From Steromphala cineraria (taxonomy: Eukaryota > Mollusca > Gastropoda > Trochida > Trochidae), in assembly GCA_916613615.1 (NCBI GenBank), contig OU744727.1:18236093-18300092 (forward strand): a stretch of DNA of 64,000 nt, given 5' to 3'. This document shows positions 36,944-49,400 of this stretch, piece after piece. How positions within the stretch are numbered: the first letter of the stretch is position 1; every line of letters starts with the position of its first letter. A program made the translations under genes and the position numbers. Below the pieces are notes generated by a model, which was not told the origin of the DNA, did no database searches, and saw nothing but the letters and a program-made list of their open reading frames with translations.

Positions 36944-37492
36944 GATAACATTCATTATAAAAGAAACACTTCTATACAATCAAACCTTTATTGATAAAAT
37001 TATGCAATTTTAAATTGAAATTTGGAACATCGGTCAGTTTGCCCAACTGCAGTACACCATTCAAGTTTGTTGTCATTATAATGTTTCTAATAAACGTTAC
37101 AGTAAAATATACGCACAGACATAAATGAAAACAGATCCTTAGTTGTGTCAGTTAATCAATTCTTAGTTGATTCCAAACTAATGATACTAATCACTAGAAT
37201 GTCATCGTCTCGCGTACAGCTCCTTGCGTAATGACTGACCTCATGACTCGCTCTTATGACGTCACTAACGGAAATAGCCGAACTGCGACGGAAAAATATG
37301 CATACGGTCAGCCATGTCGTCAACATTTCGATGTTTCGGGCAAGAAACGTGAAAAAATATGTTTTTCTCTAAAATGTTGTTCTTGACTGGTATAAATATT
37401 GCAAAGGATTTGAATTAGTTGTTAATAATTGTTTATTGTAAAATCCTTTAACAAAAATAGATAACACTTTTACTCTTAGTTTAATACTTTAA

Positions 37493-37836
37493 AGGGACAG
37501 TAGCACGTTTTTAGAGGGAAAATAAGGGGATGTCGGGAAAATGAAAATTAATGGTTCCAATTGAAAGACAATGTATTTAAACTAAATGGAGCAGTAATAT
37601 TTCAAATGTATAATGGACAGTTTAGCCATGCGATTCCTTTTTCTTACAGAAAACGAATTAAAGGTGTTCACAAAAAATGGATTTTATAAGAATCTTCATA
37701 CTTTGCCCTCACTATGGCTGATTGGTTTGTGTTATGAAATTTTTGATACTATCAAATTATTAGATTTAGCATTACCGTACAATTATCAGGGAAAAATTGA
37801 AAATATGAAATTGTCAAAAAACGTGCTACTGCCCCT
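37493..37836 (+). mobile_element. TTAA-flanked MITE, copy 3
   Basis: 344 bp, left end AGGGACAGTAGCACGTTTTT, right end AACGTGCTACTGCCCCT, TTAA at 37489-37492 and 37837-37840. It lies only 41 bases beyond the right TTAA of the 4.0 kb element. The open frame at 37613-37840 is read-through of the MITE interior and not a gene. Confidence 0.9.
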
Positions 37837-38560
37837 TTAAACAGCAATATATCCATCGGCAAACCACTTCCAGGGCATAACAGCAATATAACATTCAATG
37901 AAGACATGTTTTAAGACAATTTGAAATCATATGTTTCTTCAATCAATCATTACTTAATTATATAACATGTAATATACGGAGCTTTTATCAAAAACCTATT
38001 TAACGAAATAACTGCTGAGTACTATTATTTTACAAGAACTGCTCTTGAAATTTAAGCATCGAAATGAATTATTGGGAGGTTGTTACAATTAATCTTATCA
38101 ATTCGTTTTACATGTAGTATCAGATGTATTTGGATTGTTACAGATATCAAACCGCACGTTCTGTGATTTGATAAAGATCTTAGATATTGATCCGGGACAC
38201 TGTAATTCCTGAAACATGTTGCTGGCTGAGAACGAACAGATTCTTGAACATGATCTAAATTCTTTATTTTATTCCTTTTCAGTGACAGTAATCTCTCAAT
38301 AATTTGAAAGTAGCCCTGGAGCACGATTTAACCTCTCAACATAACAGCAGGTCGCTGTATCATGTAGTAAGGATTCCATATAGATTTTGAGGTTAATGGT
38401 TAATTACAATTTGTCATCTTCAGGCAGGTCAACTTCAGTAGATAACTTCAATGAGTGAATCAAAAACATGAACAGGATAGATCATATTATTCGATGTCAT
38501 CAATTTGACCCCTTTGATTAAACATTGGCCAATTTAGATGATGATTACGAATATCAACAG

Positions 38561-38831
38561 TCCTGCAGAATGGTGCAAATATCGAGCCTATTGTGCACTT
38601 TGGGTCAACAGCACCAAATCTGGCAGAGATATAGAGCCAACCAGATTTCTTTCCACTATGTCCGCCATTTTTAAAATGACCCCCAATCTATGTTAACGCG
38701 CAAATATGTCTTTAATACAATTGTAATCTAGTTATGTCAGACTTTTAAAAAAATAATTTAGATAAATTTGATTAAATTAATATGATTTGATTTTCACCAA
38801 ATCTTCACAATTCTTTCACCATTCTGCAGGA
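38561..38831. mobile_element. 271-bp MITE with 15-bp perfect TIRs
   Basis: TCCTGCAGAATGGTG at the left and CACCATTCTGCAGGA at the right are perfect inverted repeats. Segment B has no insertion between its matching flanks (about 60430, ATACCAATAGGCAAGCAG). A clear target-site duplication was not found, so the superfamily is open. No coding capacity. Confidence 0.8.
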
Positions 38832-40421
38832 ATGCAATACGCAAACAGACACATGAAGGAACTGAAGCAGCAAGAGTAAAGGAAATATTTCGTTACCACT
38901 GCCAATGATCTAAATCAGCGATTGCTTTGAGATAAAAGTGATTTCCCTCTTCAACAATATCATAATATCCATGGTTAATTGACTCACCCGTGAACTCTTC
39001 TTTAATTAGATACTATCTTGAGTAGATAGTTGTTTATAGCCTGAATCACAAATGCACAGCTTGAGTAGGGCTGCAAGTCGGTATCCGAATTGTTGAATGT
39101 TATCCAGAAGATGTTAAGGAGTATTTTATCGGGTTTTATCGCTTTTGGAGGTTAGGTGTTGGTCAGAGTCATGAATGGTCTATAGGTCATTTTAGAACTT
39201 CACTAGTGTAAATAAGTTTTATGTTCAGAAGAAATCAAATCGTCAAGACGTGATAGATTTCAGCGTCTCATTCAAGAAAGGTTTACCAAAGTGGACAAAT
39301 ATATATCATTTTGCATTGGTGTTTGTTTTAATGGTTCTAAGAGTTACGATGAGTTATATTTATATTGTACTTTGACCTATTTTTGTTATTCGCTGAATCG
39401 AAATCTTTTACATCCATATACATAATTTGATACTTTTTAAATTATGTTCAAACCGGAGCTTATTCTACCTTATGTTTAGTTCCTCCAGGGATATTGACAC
39501 ACATTAACACACGTTCCTATGAACAGATATTCAATTCATAACTCAAATAGATTTATTGGGATGAAATCATGTTCATGAAAAATGCTGCATTCATCCATAG
39601 TCATCCATAATGGAAACCACAGCGTTTTATCCTTGCAATTCTTCTCGAGCCAGCATTGCAACCGACACAGCTGCTACTTACCATCTGCTTATAAGGTACT
39701 TAGAATTGTTTACCAGGCCTTGTTTACCAAGTCTAAAATTGACCACTGACATTAGATTTTGCCTGTAAATCTTTTACAAAGGATAGACTTGTGTGTCACC
39801 ACCTGTTCCGATACAGTAGCGATTACTGTTGACTTTGGTTTGGTTCTTGATTAAGATGGCGTTCACCTATTCTTAGTAATTTAGTTTTGAATTAGTTTTA
39901 GTTATCTAAATTATTGTCATTGCTTTAAAATTGTGAAGTTTACGTATGTCAGTCATGTTTATCTATGAATATCATTTTGAACTATTGAGATATATTTTAC
40001 CAAATTACAATTACAGTATAAAGTTAAGGGTGCTGTCAAGAATTATTTAATCAATGTCATACAAATGATTTCAAATAAACATGTCATAATGACTTGTCAA
40101 CCCACCCTGCCTTGTTTTGAATATATAATGATCTTCAAGTTCACATCTGCTAATTACTTTTCAGATAAACTTGTATCTTCATACCTTGTTCTGAGTTAAG
40201 CACAAACATTTTGTACATAAACTAACTTCCAATTAAGCTAAAGATATGGTACAGTAGATGTACTTCAAATATGTTTGAATATCCTTGACGCTCCCAATAT
40301 TGTCACATGTTATGATGTTTTTACAGCAGCACAACAATATTATCACTAAAACCACGGTTAAACAAGAAGATGAAATATTTAGCTTCTGCCTGTCTCTTCA
40401 TGAAACTTATTCCTATTCAAT

Positions 40422-41048
40422 ATTTGAGTGACAATGTCAATGTTTGAGTGTAATTAAGAATTGCAAACATAACTCTGAGCTGTCAGTCTCAAGTGAACAT
40501 CCATTACATAAGGAACTGTGATATTGCCATTATCCTGTGCACACAATGTTGTTTTAGCTCTTGATATAGTTGACAGGTCATTATGCTATCCCTATATGCA
40601 TTGCTGGTATAAAATAGAGTTTTTGGTTCAATGATGGTTATTGTTTAACAAAAATTTTACTTATGAATATCTAAATGTCTATCAAAAACTTGTATTGCCT
40701 TAATCTATATACTCTGGAACTTAATTGAAGGTCTGTATTTGGTTCCATTTATACATGTATACATAGACATTCATAGGAAAGGTAATCCCATGTTCGCAAA
40801 ATGTTAAACGAGAGTATAAACAAACTTCATCCTCCTTGATGATTGGATCCATAAACTTATTATCTAGTTCAAATATCATGATTTATAATTCATGGCAAGA
40901 TTGCAAACATATTAACAGGGTGAAAGTCTCAAGTGAGCATTTTCTCTGCAAGGATGGTCTTTTCATTATCCTGTACACACAAGATTGGTTAAATCGATCT
41001 GGAGAACCTTTGATATAATTGACAGGTAATTTAACTATTCAAATATGC
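40422..41048 (+). repeat. Two related about 150-bp blocks, the first unusually conserved in segment B
   Basis: AGTCTCAAGTGARCAT, TTATCCTGTRCACACAA and TTGATATARTTGACAGGT occur in order at 40487-40600 and again at 40926-41028. Segment B has the same pair at 63384-63475 and 63805-63910. Between A and B the first block differs at about 4 of 154 positions over 40467-40620, far less than neighbouring sequence. It could be a conserved non-coding element, a recent conversion tract or part of a repeat family. Confidence 0.7.
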
Positions 41049-41059
41049 AGTTTGGATAG

Positions 41060-42370
41060 GAAACTATGGCGTAAGTACCTTACATTGATGTCTCCTCTGC
41101 TAAAAACCTTTGACTTAAATTTTTGAAACAGCGTTCAATCCAGTTGCAGTATGAAGCTTATAAAGAAATTGATGGGACGTGTGATGATGTCTATGATGGG
41201 GTAAGGGGCTTCAATGATTGCAATTATCTATAGATAGATAGAACAATCAATAAAGCTTGTATCTCCCTTACACCCTTTGTCTAGTGGTTCAATGTATGAC
41301 AGTCAGTATTCAGGTGTCGATATTTTAAAATCATTTAGATATTTAAGGTAAAGTTATATATTTGTGTTACAAGTTGCAGAAACGAAAATAAGATAGTAGT
41401 GTAGGATGTTGTCTTCAATAACCAATCTTAGGGCATGTAATTATGTAAAATGTCTCACCATACTTATCACTTGCACTATTTGAATTGTAAATTACATGGG
41501 TCAACGATTTCCATTTCGTTTTCAGGTCCTCCAAAAAATAAAGGTTCACAATGCGTTGTATTTTTCATCTAGGAATATGTTAATCCATTCAAGAGTTATA
41601 TAGTCGGTTCTATAAATACAATAATCCCTGTATCAGCTGTATTTACATGCATGGTGACACTTCAGTTGGTTGTGATAAACGTCATCTCAACTTGCAGAAG
41701 ATTAATTGTATGTTGGAAGGTTGCAATGGTTTTACAATAACTGTTTAATGAGTGAAATACTAATGTGAAACACAAAAATAATAATATTCGAGAGAAAAAT
41801 GATTAATGAGTTGAAAAAGTTGAAACAGTTAATGTCTCATCATACCGGCTCATGACTTTTTTCCAAGTGTGATTAGGGTTAAACTCTTTATTGTAAAATT
41901 AAACAGATTTCCTTTCAAAAACTATAACAAAGGTCTTCTTCTTAGATAAAAATATTAATTCATAGATATAACTTGCCATGCATCTTTTGTATGAATTCCC
42001 TGACCATGATTTTGTACTTCATTCTGACAGCAAAGTGATAAGATTCAATTAAAAAGGTAGTTGCTGAAAGTTTGTTTGTTATGATCAAATACAGATTTTT
42101 AGTTTCTATGTGGAGTTCAAAGGAGTGGCCAAATTACCTCTAATTATCATTGATAACTAGTTAGTACAACCCTTTATGTTACTGTTAAATTAAGAATTTG
42201 ATACTGATTTACAAACTACAAAGCTACTTTAAGGACTTTCAGCATTGGTTTTAAACAGATAACAGGAGTCCTTAATATTTTCAAATCAAATGTTTCAAAT
42301 GACTAGATATCAAAACAACGAATGATCTGAAGCACTACTTCAACAAAAATATCAAGAGTTTACGTTCAGG
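41060..42370. other. Non-coding stretch between the last A anchor and the first B anchor
   Basis: AT-rich DNA with no recognised domain. If the duplication unit ends near 42.37 kb, its partner would lie beyond the window at the right; if not, it is a spacer between copies. Confidence 0.45.
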
Positions 42371-44599
42371 AACATGTTATTTGTATCAAAGTTATATCTA
42401 GTTAGGATCTAACAGGGTTCAACTGTATTTTAGTACAACATTCTGAAAATGAGCCTTTAAAGTACAATATAACCCCATCCTTGTGTGCAATTAAGCTTTT
42501 GAAACAGGCTTTTTAATCTTTATAAAAGTTCACTACAGGAATAATATCCTATGTTCAATTATGTTAAGCATACATGTCTTCAGTGCATATTCAAAACAGC
42601 ATTCATTTTCATTCGACCGTAAACAAGCATCTTTATGTTGATTCACATATTGCATCATTGATAAAGGTTCAAATGCAAGAAGAGTGTTTGTCTGTTGTCA
42701 TTGGCAGCAACGAAAGAGGATTTATATTCCGATATATAAGTGCCTGGGGATTTTAATAAATAATCTCACAACTCATATAGGTTTAATAAAAAAATATGTT
42801 TTAAACATGAAGCTGACAAAACTAGTTCCAAGTAATATAATATGAAATCAATCAATTATTTGTTTTCCGTTGACTGACATGTGTTCTTAATCATTTTAAT
42901 AATTTTCAAAAATAATTTCTAAGACTTACATGTATGTTTGGATTTATCATTGTTGGAAAAAAATATTAATAATTTGCACTATTTTCAACCTTTATTGGAA
43001 ATGAGTTTATTGTATGCAAATCATTCTACTCCATCACTTTATAGATCAATTTCATATTCGTTCATCTAAAGATTCAGTTTTGTGGACGATTCTCATCTCC
43101 TGATTGTGTCATTGCCTATTGGAAATTTATTGAATCAAGATCATTCAATCAACTTTGTCATAGACGAATGACCTATCTAATGTACTTACAATACAAATAT
43201 GATATATTCATTATTCCCGAAATTGAATGTCTGAGCCTGATACCCAGATCTATTTTACTCAGTTGTCATTTTGATGGGAACTAACATTTCTTTTCTACAA
43301 ATATATTGCAATGCAGTTATCCTTGTCATTATTGACCTGTTTAAATAGCTATAGTTACCATGTATTTTATAAAAATTAGCTATCCTTGCTTTTAGACTCT
43401 TCAGGCATGACAAGATGTATTTCTGCATTGATGTTTTCAACGTAGTTTACTTGTTTTATAGTTTCTGTTTAAGTAAAAACAGATTTGAACACATACCTAC
43501 CATCCAAAAGAAAAAGGTCTGTGGTCATTCTTTTTCAGTGCTTTTGCTATGATAAAACAAGCAGTTTTCTGTTATTACGTATTTCATTAACTCTGAATCT
43601 GATTGGCAGTTTGGAAAACTAGGTGCTAATTAAATATGGCTCTTATGAAGTCTTTAATTATAAAAATGTCAATGACCCCTTTTCATTCACTCAACAAAGC
43701 AATTCTTATCATGTCATTACTTTGTTCGATACTTACATATATTACGGAGGAAGATAAGATCAACTTTGAAAAACAGTTTGTTGTTGGTTTCAAACAGTGA
43801 AACAAGATTTAAGACCAACAGATAAATGAAAGTGACATTTTAATTTATCACCCACGGCTTTATGTCTGTGCAAACTTGCAATAGAGTGATTTATCCTCAT
43901 TAAAATACTGATTTGTATTTGCTCTGCACAATATATCCATAAAGGTAATATGTCAGACAGTTTTAGAAGAAAAAAGTACAGAGCTAAACATATAAAACAA
44001 AACAAAGAGATTTCTGTCGCGCTTTTACTTGCCCTATTTTTAAAGTTAAGAAATCGAAATGCTACTATCACCGAGGTGATTGCTTTGGATCAAGATTAAT
44101 CAACTATTAGACTTACCAATATCTTTGGTCAATAACTGCAGTATTATATTTCTATCGTTTTATCTATCGAACATCGTTGTAAGTCGTATATTAACCACAA
44201 CATGAAATATTAAATATTTTACATTTTATTTTCATTTTATATGTCCGTTTTTCTTAAGATATTATTGAAACGACCATTACTATAATCCTCATCCTTTCCA
44301 ATGATAAGGCCTTTAATTTAGTTTTCATCGGTATCAGTAAAGCATTGTCCAGCATTTAAAAGTAATGTATAATGAGGAAAACAACTCATAACAGCGTAGG
44401 TCAACCTGGTTTTCCGCAGTCGACATAACGTTTGGTCGTTGTTGTTGACCATCTGTCTAGGCCAATCAGAAAACAAATAAAAACTGATCCATCATTTATC
44501 TTAACTTGATATATTGATTTTATATGCCTTAATTTCCTGTGCAACTTCACCTTATCGAAGAAGAAAAAAATTAACCGTAATAAATAATTTTTCTATTAA

Positions 44600-44954
44600 A
44601 GGGGCAGTAGCACGTTTTTTTAGGGGGAATATAAGGTGATGTCAGGAAAATAAATATAAATGGTTCCAATTGAAAGACAATGCATTTAAACTAAATGGAG
44701 CAGTAATAAATCAAATATATAATGTACGTTTAGCCATGCGATTCCTTTTTTTTTACATAAAAAGAATTAAACGTGTTCACACAAAATGGCCGCCCATGGA
44801 TTGTAGGTGAATCTTCATACTTTGACCTCTGACTATGGATGATTGGTTTGTGTAATGAAATTTTTTACACAATCAAAATAATACATTTAGCATTTTACAA
44901 TTATCAGTGAAATTTTAAAAATATAGAATTATCAAAAAACTTGCTACTGTCCCT
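44600..44954 (+). mobile_element. TTAA-flanked MITE, copy 4
   Basis: 355 bp, left end AGGGGCAGTAGCACGTTTTTTT with TTAA at 44596-44599. The right end is diverged (TTGCTACTGTCCCT) and its flank is GTAA instead of TTAA. The interior keeps GGGGGAATATAAGG and GGTTCCAATTG. The A counterpart near 16250 lacks it. Confidence 0.88.
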
Positions 44955-46742
44955 GTAAAACCAGGTCATTCTATTGCTAGTCATTCCCGTCACATAAAAT
45001 AAACCAGGCTAATAGAAATAAAGAGAGATATCAATAGTTTATCTGCATCAGTGCCAAACAAAATCTGAAACTTCTCTTTTTTAAAGAAAATCAATATTAT
45101 TTAAACATTTTAATATCTCTGAGATGGTGACGGAAAACGGTGATACTAACAAAATAACATAAAGATGATGGATGATGGACGATAGATATTTGGACGTAGT
45201 TACTCCAACCGATCAATTCGACAGTTTATATATGATTTACTTTAGCCTGCAAAGCAATCTTTTGAAAACGGAATAGTGACGGTATAGTGAATGGTCAATC
45301 TCAATTCTTGACATATACATGTATGTATGTGAATTTCGTTTCTGTCAATCAACAAAGGAAGGCCACTTTCTTGGCTTTTTCGTATTTGTCAATTTAGATG
45401 TTTCTACTATTGATTCATTCCAAGTGAATAAATACTTTATCCTCAAAGATGATAACTTAGATAGATATTGTCTCACATTATTTTGAAAGAATTCGTGCTA
45501 AACTTACAGTGCAAACAAACTCTGTCCAACTACACATTGTGAAACTAATAATGTTGTTTTTGTATTTTTAAAAATTCATATATCATATCATATCATATAT
45601 CGTATATATTTAGATGATATATTAAATGAGATATGACATGATATATGATGATTTTATGGTCATACTTAATAATATCAATATGAGTTAGAATTACTCATAT
45701 CTAACAGTTCAGTTGAGAAGTAGAGTTTTCTTTCAATCAAATAAACTACAGAATAATGAAATGAATATTCAATCTACTAAACACATTAATGAAATTTGAT
45801 TTTAAGAAGGTATTAAGAGTTGAATTACACACAATATGGTCTTTAATGAAATTTTATCTCAGTAGCATTTATTTTTGACACCATTGATATGATGAAATTT
45901 GACAAATCAACTTTGGAAGCAGCATTGGCTGTATTGTTGACCTTCAGAAAAAATGAAACTGAAAAGCTGCAAGAGAATTTAATTAAATCTTTACAATGTT
46001 AAAACAGTTATTAGTTCAGTATGTCTTTACTTTTCAGCAGCGTCCAATTTAACACTTTTAACATGTAACATATATATGAAACATTTCAAATTAAGGCAAT
46101 AACATTTTTATTAGTTTAAAAAAAAACACCATTTGCACTGCATAAGAAATGCGTTTAGAGAAGGAAATTTGGTAAACTTGAACTTTGTATCCATTTGTCC
46201 ATGGTTATAAACATATGCATAATTAGATATTACATAAGAATACTGCTTTAATGAGACATTTTCCATATCTATGGCATGTATGTTTAGGAATCAAAATAGT
46301 CATAAAGTGCTTCACTTTTCAGTTGAACTCGTATTTTTTCATTCGAAAACCATATAAACGTTGAGGTATCTGGGAGTAAAGTTACCTTGTTTGACACATC
46401 TACAAACATACTGACACCAAGTATATTAAATTATAGATAATTACTATATTATGACTGAAACAATAAACATTGTATTTCTCTGATTCTGATCGATGTGCAA
46501 GATGGAAAGAAGTGTCATATAGTGTCACATTTAGTGCTCTTGCTCTCCTTGATAATAGCCAGTCCTTGTAATAACAGCCAAAATCTATCCAATTTAAATT
46601 CTCAACGGACTTCATGCCTAGCCGCCTGGTATTCTACAATTGAACATTAACCACAGTTAGTTACTCGTGTGACTTTGAAAATGTGGTTAGTGGACTACAG
46701 AGAATGCTTCTGTTCACTTGTGTTAATATTCCTGTACTTTAA

Positions 46743-47092
46743 AGGGACAGTAGCACGTTTTAGGGGGAATATAAGGCGATGTCAAGAAAATGAAAATTAA
46801 ACGTTCCAATTGAGAGACGATGTATTCAAACCAAATGGACCAGTAATAATTCAAATATATAATGTAAAGTTTAACCATGCGATTCCTTTTTCTCACACAA
46901 AATGAATTAAAGGTGTTCACTTAAAATGGCCGCCAATGGATTTTATGTGAATCTTCATACTTTGTCCTCTGACTATTGATGATTGGCTTGTGTAATGAGA
47001 TGTTTGACACTGTCACATTAATACATTTAGCATTACAATTATCAGTGAAAATTTTAAAATAGAAAATTATCAAAAAACGTTCTGCTGCCTCT
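46743..47092 (+). mobile_element. TTAA-flanked MITE, copy 5, with empty site in segment A
   Basis: 350 bp, left end AGGGACAGTAGCACG with TTAA at 46739-46742; right end CGTTCTGCTGCCTCT with TTAA at 47093-47096. The flanks CCTGTACTTTAA and TTAATGGTTGAAATATACG are joined in A as CCTGTACTTTGAAGGTTGAAATATACG (about 19575), the unoccupied site with small changes. Confidence 0.92.
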
Positions 47093-48954
47093 TTAATGGT
47101 TGAAATATACGAAATCTCTCAAAAACATGACACGTAGCTTATTTTAAGCTTTGCAATGCTATGAATTGTATTGGCATGCCTTGTTTATCACTCAGATGAT
47201 CACAACTATATGTGCATGCTGGCAAAAACTTATGAATTAAATGATACATGTATCGCACCTCACGACCAGCAATGAATTATAAGAGCAACTGCAACTGCTT
47301 TGCTTTGTAATTTACAATTAAAGGCATGAACTCTTCAACGTCATCTGGTTCAGCTTTGTAAACGTCAAAACGTCAACCTTTTTGCAATTTGAAATAATTA
47401 CTAAAATATCACCTACATTTGGAATTGTTCATTAAAAACTTCATTTTGGTTAAACTGCGCAATTTTACTGGTTAGACTTATTGTTTAAGACATCATATAA
47501 GTATTCGTACATTCTAAAGAACAGGACCTATTTTTACATGATAACGACTAGGCTTGTTTGAAATAATAATTATAAATCAAGGGAGAAAATGTCCATTGCG
47601 AAATGTGAAAGAATATGTTGGTTATGTCATTCTGCAGTTGAAATGAAATCCACTTTACTTTCGTTCGTCCATGTTAGAAAGATTTCTGAATGAAATATAT
47701 TTTGGATGAGTATTTATCAAAATTCCCCACTGGAAGCGTTCATATCAATTATAACTTGTAATGATACTTCAACAATTATAAATCTATCGATTGAAATTAG
47801 GTCTGCACAAGATCAACCTGGTTAAATGCTGAAATCTGGGTTTATATAACACTAGATTGTATCATATTTATGATTATGGTGTTTCATCTTTTTATTTTTA
47901 TGTATATTATTACAGTGTTACTCCCTCCAATACTGTCTATCTATAAAGAAACGCAAGTTAAACGACGGTGCTGCAGTGACTGAGAGTAAACGTAAATGTG
48001 TATTAAAGTTGCGGAAAGTTGGAATTGATTTTATAAAGCTTTTCAGGTGCAAACATTTTAATGAATTCCAGTTGCACGAGTAAAAACCAATTTTGTATAA
48101 AATTGTTCTAAAGCATTTTACAACGAAAATACACGCCTAAGAGCTTCAGAGGACGCTTTGAGAAAGATATGTCAAACGCAGCAACTTAATCCATGTCAAA
48201 GAAAGCATCTGTTTGAGACACACTTAGGCGATTTAAAAGTCTGCACAGTACATTTTAGTTACAAACATGGTGAAATGTCACGTTTTAATTAAGAAAAGTA
48301 ATCGGTACAATTATTTGTTTTTTGAGTTGTTTTAGTTTTTTTAAACTGTGTATTGAACAATTAACTAAAAAACATTGTTTTTGTTAAGAAGGGTAATCGA
48401 TACAAACATTTGTGCTTTCAACAGGCGTGGAGTTTTTTAACAGACCTATAAGTTGGTATCGCTTATCAAATACAAAAACCGCAGATATTGATATCTATCT
48501 GATATACATTACATGGTAAACCCATTATATTTTAATGGTATTGTTTTATTAAATAATTTAACCTCTCAGAACTATATGCCGCTTAGTTTATATTTAGCAA
48601 CACTTTAGCTTTCTGATTATGTCTCATTGGAACACGTTGAAGTCTGTGATGAACGTGCCGATCTTGCGTCAGCCATGAAAGCTCTCCCGTCATATTTCCA
48701 TAGAACAAGGTGACCTGAAGTGATTTTGGCTTTTGTCGCCACTTTCAAGAGTATTTTACAAATACCACCGCTGCTAGAGTTATAGGAAGGGGAAAGCCCG
48801 CATTTGTGGCTATGCATTGGGGTGAAACCTGCTAGCATCTACTGGAACTAGCGAACAATGTCTGACCCTGCGCTGAAATTCTTTTTTCTTCAAAGAAAAT
48901 AGACACAATCAGAAAAGCAAAGTGGCCAATGGCCGCGTTACTGCACAGTAATGA

Positions 48955-49400
48955 AATTTAGCAGAACTCAAAATTAAGATGTCCATCCGTTTGTCAGTGC
49001 GTCCGTTCGTGCGTCTGTCCATCCGAGGTAAAGGGGAAACAATTTCTCAGAAACTATTTCAGATAGAATACCAAACTTGTTGTGTGTCGTCAGGACGTCA
49101 ACACCTTGATGGAGTTTGAAAATGAGATTTATCCAATCACGTATCATAGAGTTATAAGAGCTTTAATAAAAACTAGTTTGGATGGGTATGTTGATGATCA
49201 TATCTCCTTGAAACGTGTGATTTCTTCATTTCATTCATAGAATGGTCCCTAACCTGAGCGTCATACTCCCCAGGGAGTTGAAATGGAAAAATGATCGGAA
49301 GGTGAAAGAATGCCATTGACCAGGGGAAAAAATCATGGTAAGCGCCTTGAGCAACTGTCATGTACAGCGCTATTGAAGATTGTTATCAAAATTAGCGCTA
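48955..49400 (+). repeat. Repeat with a GTCCGTTCGTGCGTCTGTCC head
   Basis: A run of GTCC/GTGC-rich words at 48985-49030 is followed by GAGGTAAAGGGGAAACAATTTCTCAGAAAC, a layout like the inserts at 17.86 kb and 52.54 kb. Segment A has no clear counterpart. Ends could not be fixed; an imperfect ATAGTTT repeat follows at 49408-49432. Confidence 0.4.

Larger units (their letters stand above)
33445..37447. mobile_element. 4.0 kb element with 17-bp perfect TIRs and TTAA duplication
   Basis: AGGATTTTACAATAAAC at 33445-33461 and its exact complement at 37431-37447 bound the element, with TTAA immediately outside (33441-33444 and 37448-37451). A second inverted pair of 22 bp, starting AGTGACGTCATAAGAGCG, sits about 190 bases inside each end (33638-33659 and 37245-37266) and contains a CRE-type TGACGTCA. 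Segment B lacks the whole region. No transposase was recognised: the frame at 33586-33810 (minus) matches nothing I know. Interior includes a LINE fragment. Kolobok-like or piggyBac-like by TTAA target (inference). Confidence 0.85.
11385..42350 (+). repeat. Segment A of a head-to-tail segmental duplication
   Basis: Sequence collinear with segment B. Anchors (A/B): AGGTTCAGCTGTATTT region 11.44/42.41 kb, GATCATTCAATCAACTTTGT 13771/43139, ATGTCAGACAGTTTTAGA 15611/43950, GACACCATTGATATGATG 18767/45877, a TTGAGAAG-rich block 24.17/50.51 kb, TTTGGGATGTTTCAT 27.09/57.75 kb, GGAGGATCAATGTGGCAT 32.18/58.93 kb, CCATTACATAAGGAACTG 40501/63398. Identity is about 70-80 percent with many indels. The last anchor is near 41.05 kb; 41.05-42.35 kb has no partner inside the window. 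No gene is recognisable, so what was duplicated is non-coding, or intronic to a gene outside the window. Confidence 0.85.

Noticed and set aside
37613..37840. 75-codon frame as a gene
   Set aside because: Wholly inside MITE-3 and broken in all other copies.
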